The position numbers and the translations under genes were made by a program. From contig JAQGAU010001174.1 in NCBI GenBank assembly GCA_034698045.1, positions 1 to 20,962 of the forward strand: 20,962 nt of DNA, in the 5' to 3' direction. The number at the start of each line of letters is the position of its first letter. The stretch's first letter is position 1. The notes under the pieces were generated by a model that saw nothing but the letters and a program-made list of their open reading frames with translations, made no database searches and was not told the DNA's origin. Below are positions 19,742-20,962 of the stretch, one piece after another. This DNA is from Paramacrobiotus richtersi. Taxonomy: Eukaryota; Tardigrada; Eutardigrada; Parachela; Macrobiotidae.

Positions 19742-20377
19742 GAATACAATGACTTTAATAGCAAAATCTACAACAACCAACCAACTTCATATTCATCGAA
19801 CCAAAACAGGAAAACTAATACCAAACTCGCTGCAAAACAACCAGAATTCAGCCACGAAGAATCACACGAGAACGAGAGAGAGACCAGCACACTGCATGTT
19901 TTGAGTACATATGAAACAAGGAGACGGTGTCCTGTTTGTAGCGACGACCGGCGCCTGTATTGTCATCAAATGGCCGTTGGGATCCGCCACTCAATCGGGC
20001 CGCATTAGCGGGATTTTGGGCAGGAACTCCACTAATAATACCTAGTGACAATTGCACTGTTTTTCAGCACGTTCGGTATACTTTAATTAGAAAATAATAA
20101 TAATCAATTACGATCAATTTTAAAAAAAAAATTTTTTTAAAGATATATTTTCTTCTTATTAAACGAAGACTTTTAAAAAAATTAAAAAAAAGATATATTT
20201 TGCGGCTCATCTTCTGAAGGGAAGGGAAAATCTCATCAGCTGACAGTTTATGAGACAACGATGCGGAGGAAAGCTCGTAATTACTGAACGGAAATTATAA
20301 CAGCTGATTTTCTCTTGACACTGACCAGGACAATTCAAACGCAAGAACCATGTTCGGTAGATAAGACAAGCGAGTCC
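19742..20377. other. Spacer after PAXBP1 with one coding-like island
   Basis: Most of this stretch is AT-rich and featureless; AAAGATATATTTT occurs twice near 20139 and 20190. Between about 19905 and 20045 the sequence is GC-richer and open in several frames. The most protein-like is 19911-20045 (44 codons, MKQGDGVLFVATTGACIVIK then KWPLGSATQSGRI). A 99-codon plus frame (19709-20008) and a 69-codon minus frame (19848-20057) overlap it. I do not recognise any of them. It may be an exon or gene remnant. Confidence 0.3.
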
Positions 20378-20962
20378 AGTCAGCAATTATGTTGCCAATA
20401 CTCACCGTTACAAAATTTCGAAAAGAATTAACTTAATACGCATCAATTTATAAAGATAAAAAAAGTACCGACAAAATCTGAGATAAAATAAATATCACGT
20501 ATAAATTAAATAAAATAAGTCAGCAATTATGTTGCCAATATTTAACGTTACAAAGTTTCCAAAAGAATTAACTCAGTACACGTCAATTAATTTTATAAAG
20601 ATAAAAAACTTAACGACAAAATCAGAGATAAAATAAATATCACCTATAAATTAAATAAAATAATTCAGCAATTATGTTGTCAATACTAAACGTTACAAAA
20701 TTTCGAAAAGAATTAACTTAATACACGTCAATTTACACAGGTAAAAAAAGTACCGACAAAATCTGAGAAAAAATAAATATCACCTATAAATTAAATAAAA
20801 TAAGTCAGCAGTTAGGTATGCTGCCAATATTTAACGTTACAAAATTTCGAAAAGAATTAACTTAATACGCAACAATTAATACAGATAAAAAAAGTACCGA
20901 CAAAATCTGAGAAAAAATAAATATCACCTATAAATTAAATAAAATAAGTCAGCAGTTAGGTA
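20378..20962 (+). repeat. Minisatellite array, 140-145-bp units
   Basis: The unit starts AGTCAGCAATTATGTTG and ends TATAAATTAAATAAAATA. Successive CAGCA starts lie at 20381, 20521, 20666, 20806 and 20950, giving spacings of 140, 145, 140 and 144. Four full copies and a partial fifth are present, and the array continues past the window. Units are very AT-rich and carry AATAAATATCAC and ACCGACAAAATC landmarks. Units 4 and 5 share a variant head (CAGCAGTTAGGTA) absent from units 1-3. No open frame or short palindromic repeat is present. Confidence 0.95.

Noticed and set aside
20378-20962. CRISPR array
   Set aside because: The repeating unit is the whole 140-145 bp with diverged copies; there are no short identical repeats separated by unique spacers, and the context is animal.
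1-20962. tRNA, rRNA, operon-type ribosome binding sites or other prokaryotic signals
   Set aside because: None were seen, and the spliced genes and element types show an animal nuclear genome.

Overview
The window is nuclear DNA from an animal, most likely an invertebrate. The host genes are split by many short GT-AG introns (57-600 bp, AT-rich), the coding exons are clearly GC-richer than introns and spacers, and the interspersed elements are of animal types. The F-box family here resembles, from memory, large F-box families of tardigrades (C-terminus of the 'LDPLTL' kind). Tardigrade is therefore my best guess, but it is an inference from style, not a demonstration.

Layout, left to right: (1) 1-about 4300, the 3' part of a Ty3/Gypsy LTR retrotransposon: end of reverse transcriptase, RNase H, integrase with GPY/F module, a long charged tail, and a hairpin-rich region that probably includes the 3' LTR. 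(2) About 4345-8100, a patchwork of debris: an inverted fragment of F-box exon 1; unassigned sequence; an 888-bp non-autonomous hAT-like element with 16-bp inverted ends and an 8-bp target-site duplication; a phase-consistent chain of exons from an unrecognised gene with one C2H2-like zinc finger; and a broken F-box copy. (3) 8615-10014, an apparently intact three-exon F-box gene (303 aa), the functional-looking partner of the broken copy. (4) 10677-11648, a two-exon deoxynucleoside kinase (248 aa). (5) 12551-19594, a complete 19-exon PAXBP1/GCFC1 orthologue (817 aa), the best-supported gene in the window. (6) 19595-20377, spacer with one short coding-like island. (7) 20378-20962, a 140-145-bp AT-rich tandem repeat that runs off the window end.

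The genes do not form an operon or a shared pathway. PAXBP1 is a nuclear housekeeping protein linked to splicing and transcription, the kinase belongs to nucleotide salvage, and the F-box protein to ubiquitin ligase adaptors. The left half behaves as an accessory region (transposons, gene duplication and decay, inversion) and the right half as a conserved locus. I found no CRISPR array, tRNA, rRNA or prokaryotic features, and no convincing previously unknown multi-gene system. The most useful observations are the F-box birth-and-death cluster, in which the dead copy serves as an empty site dating a 189-bp insertion, the hAT-like element, the unassigned zinc-finger exon chain, and the kinase with an unusual substrate-site segment.
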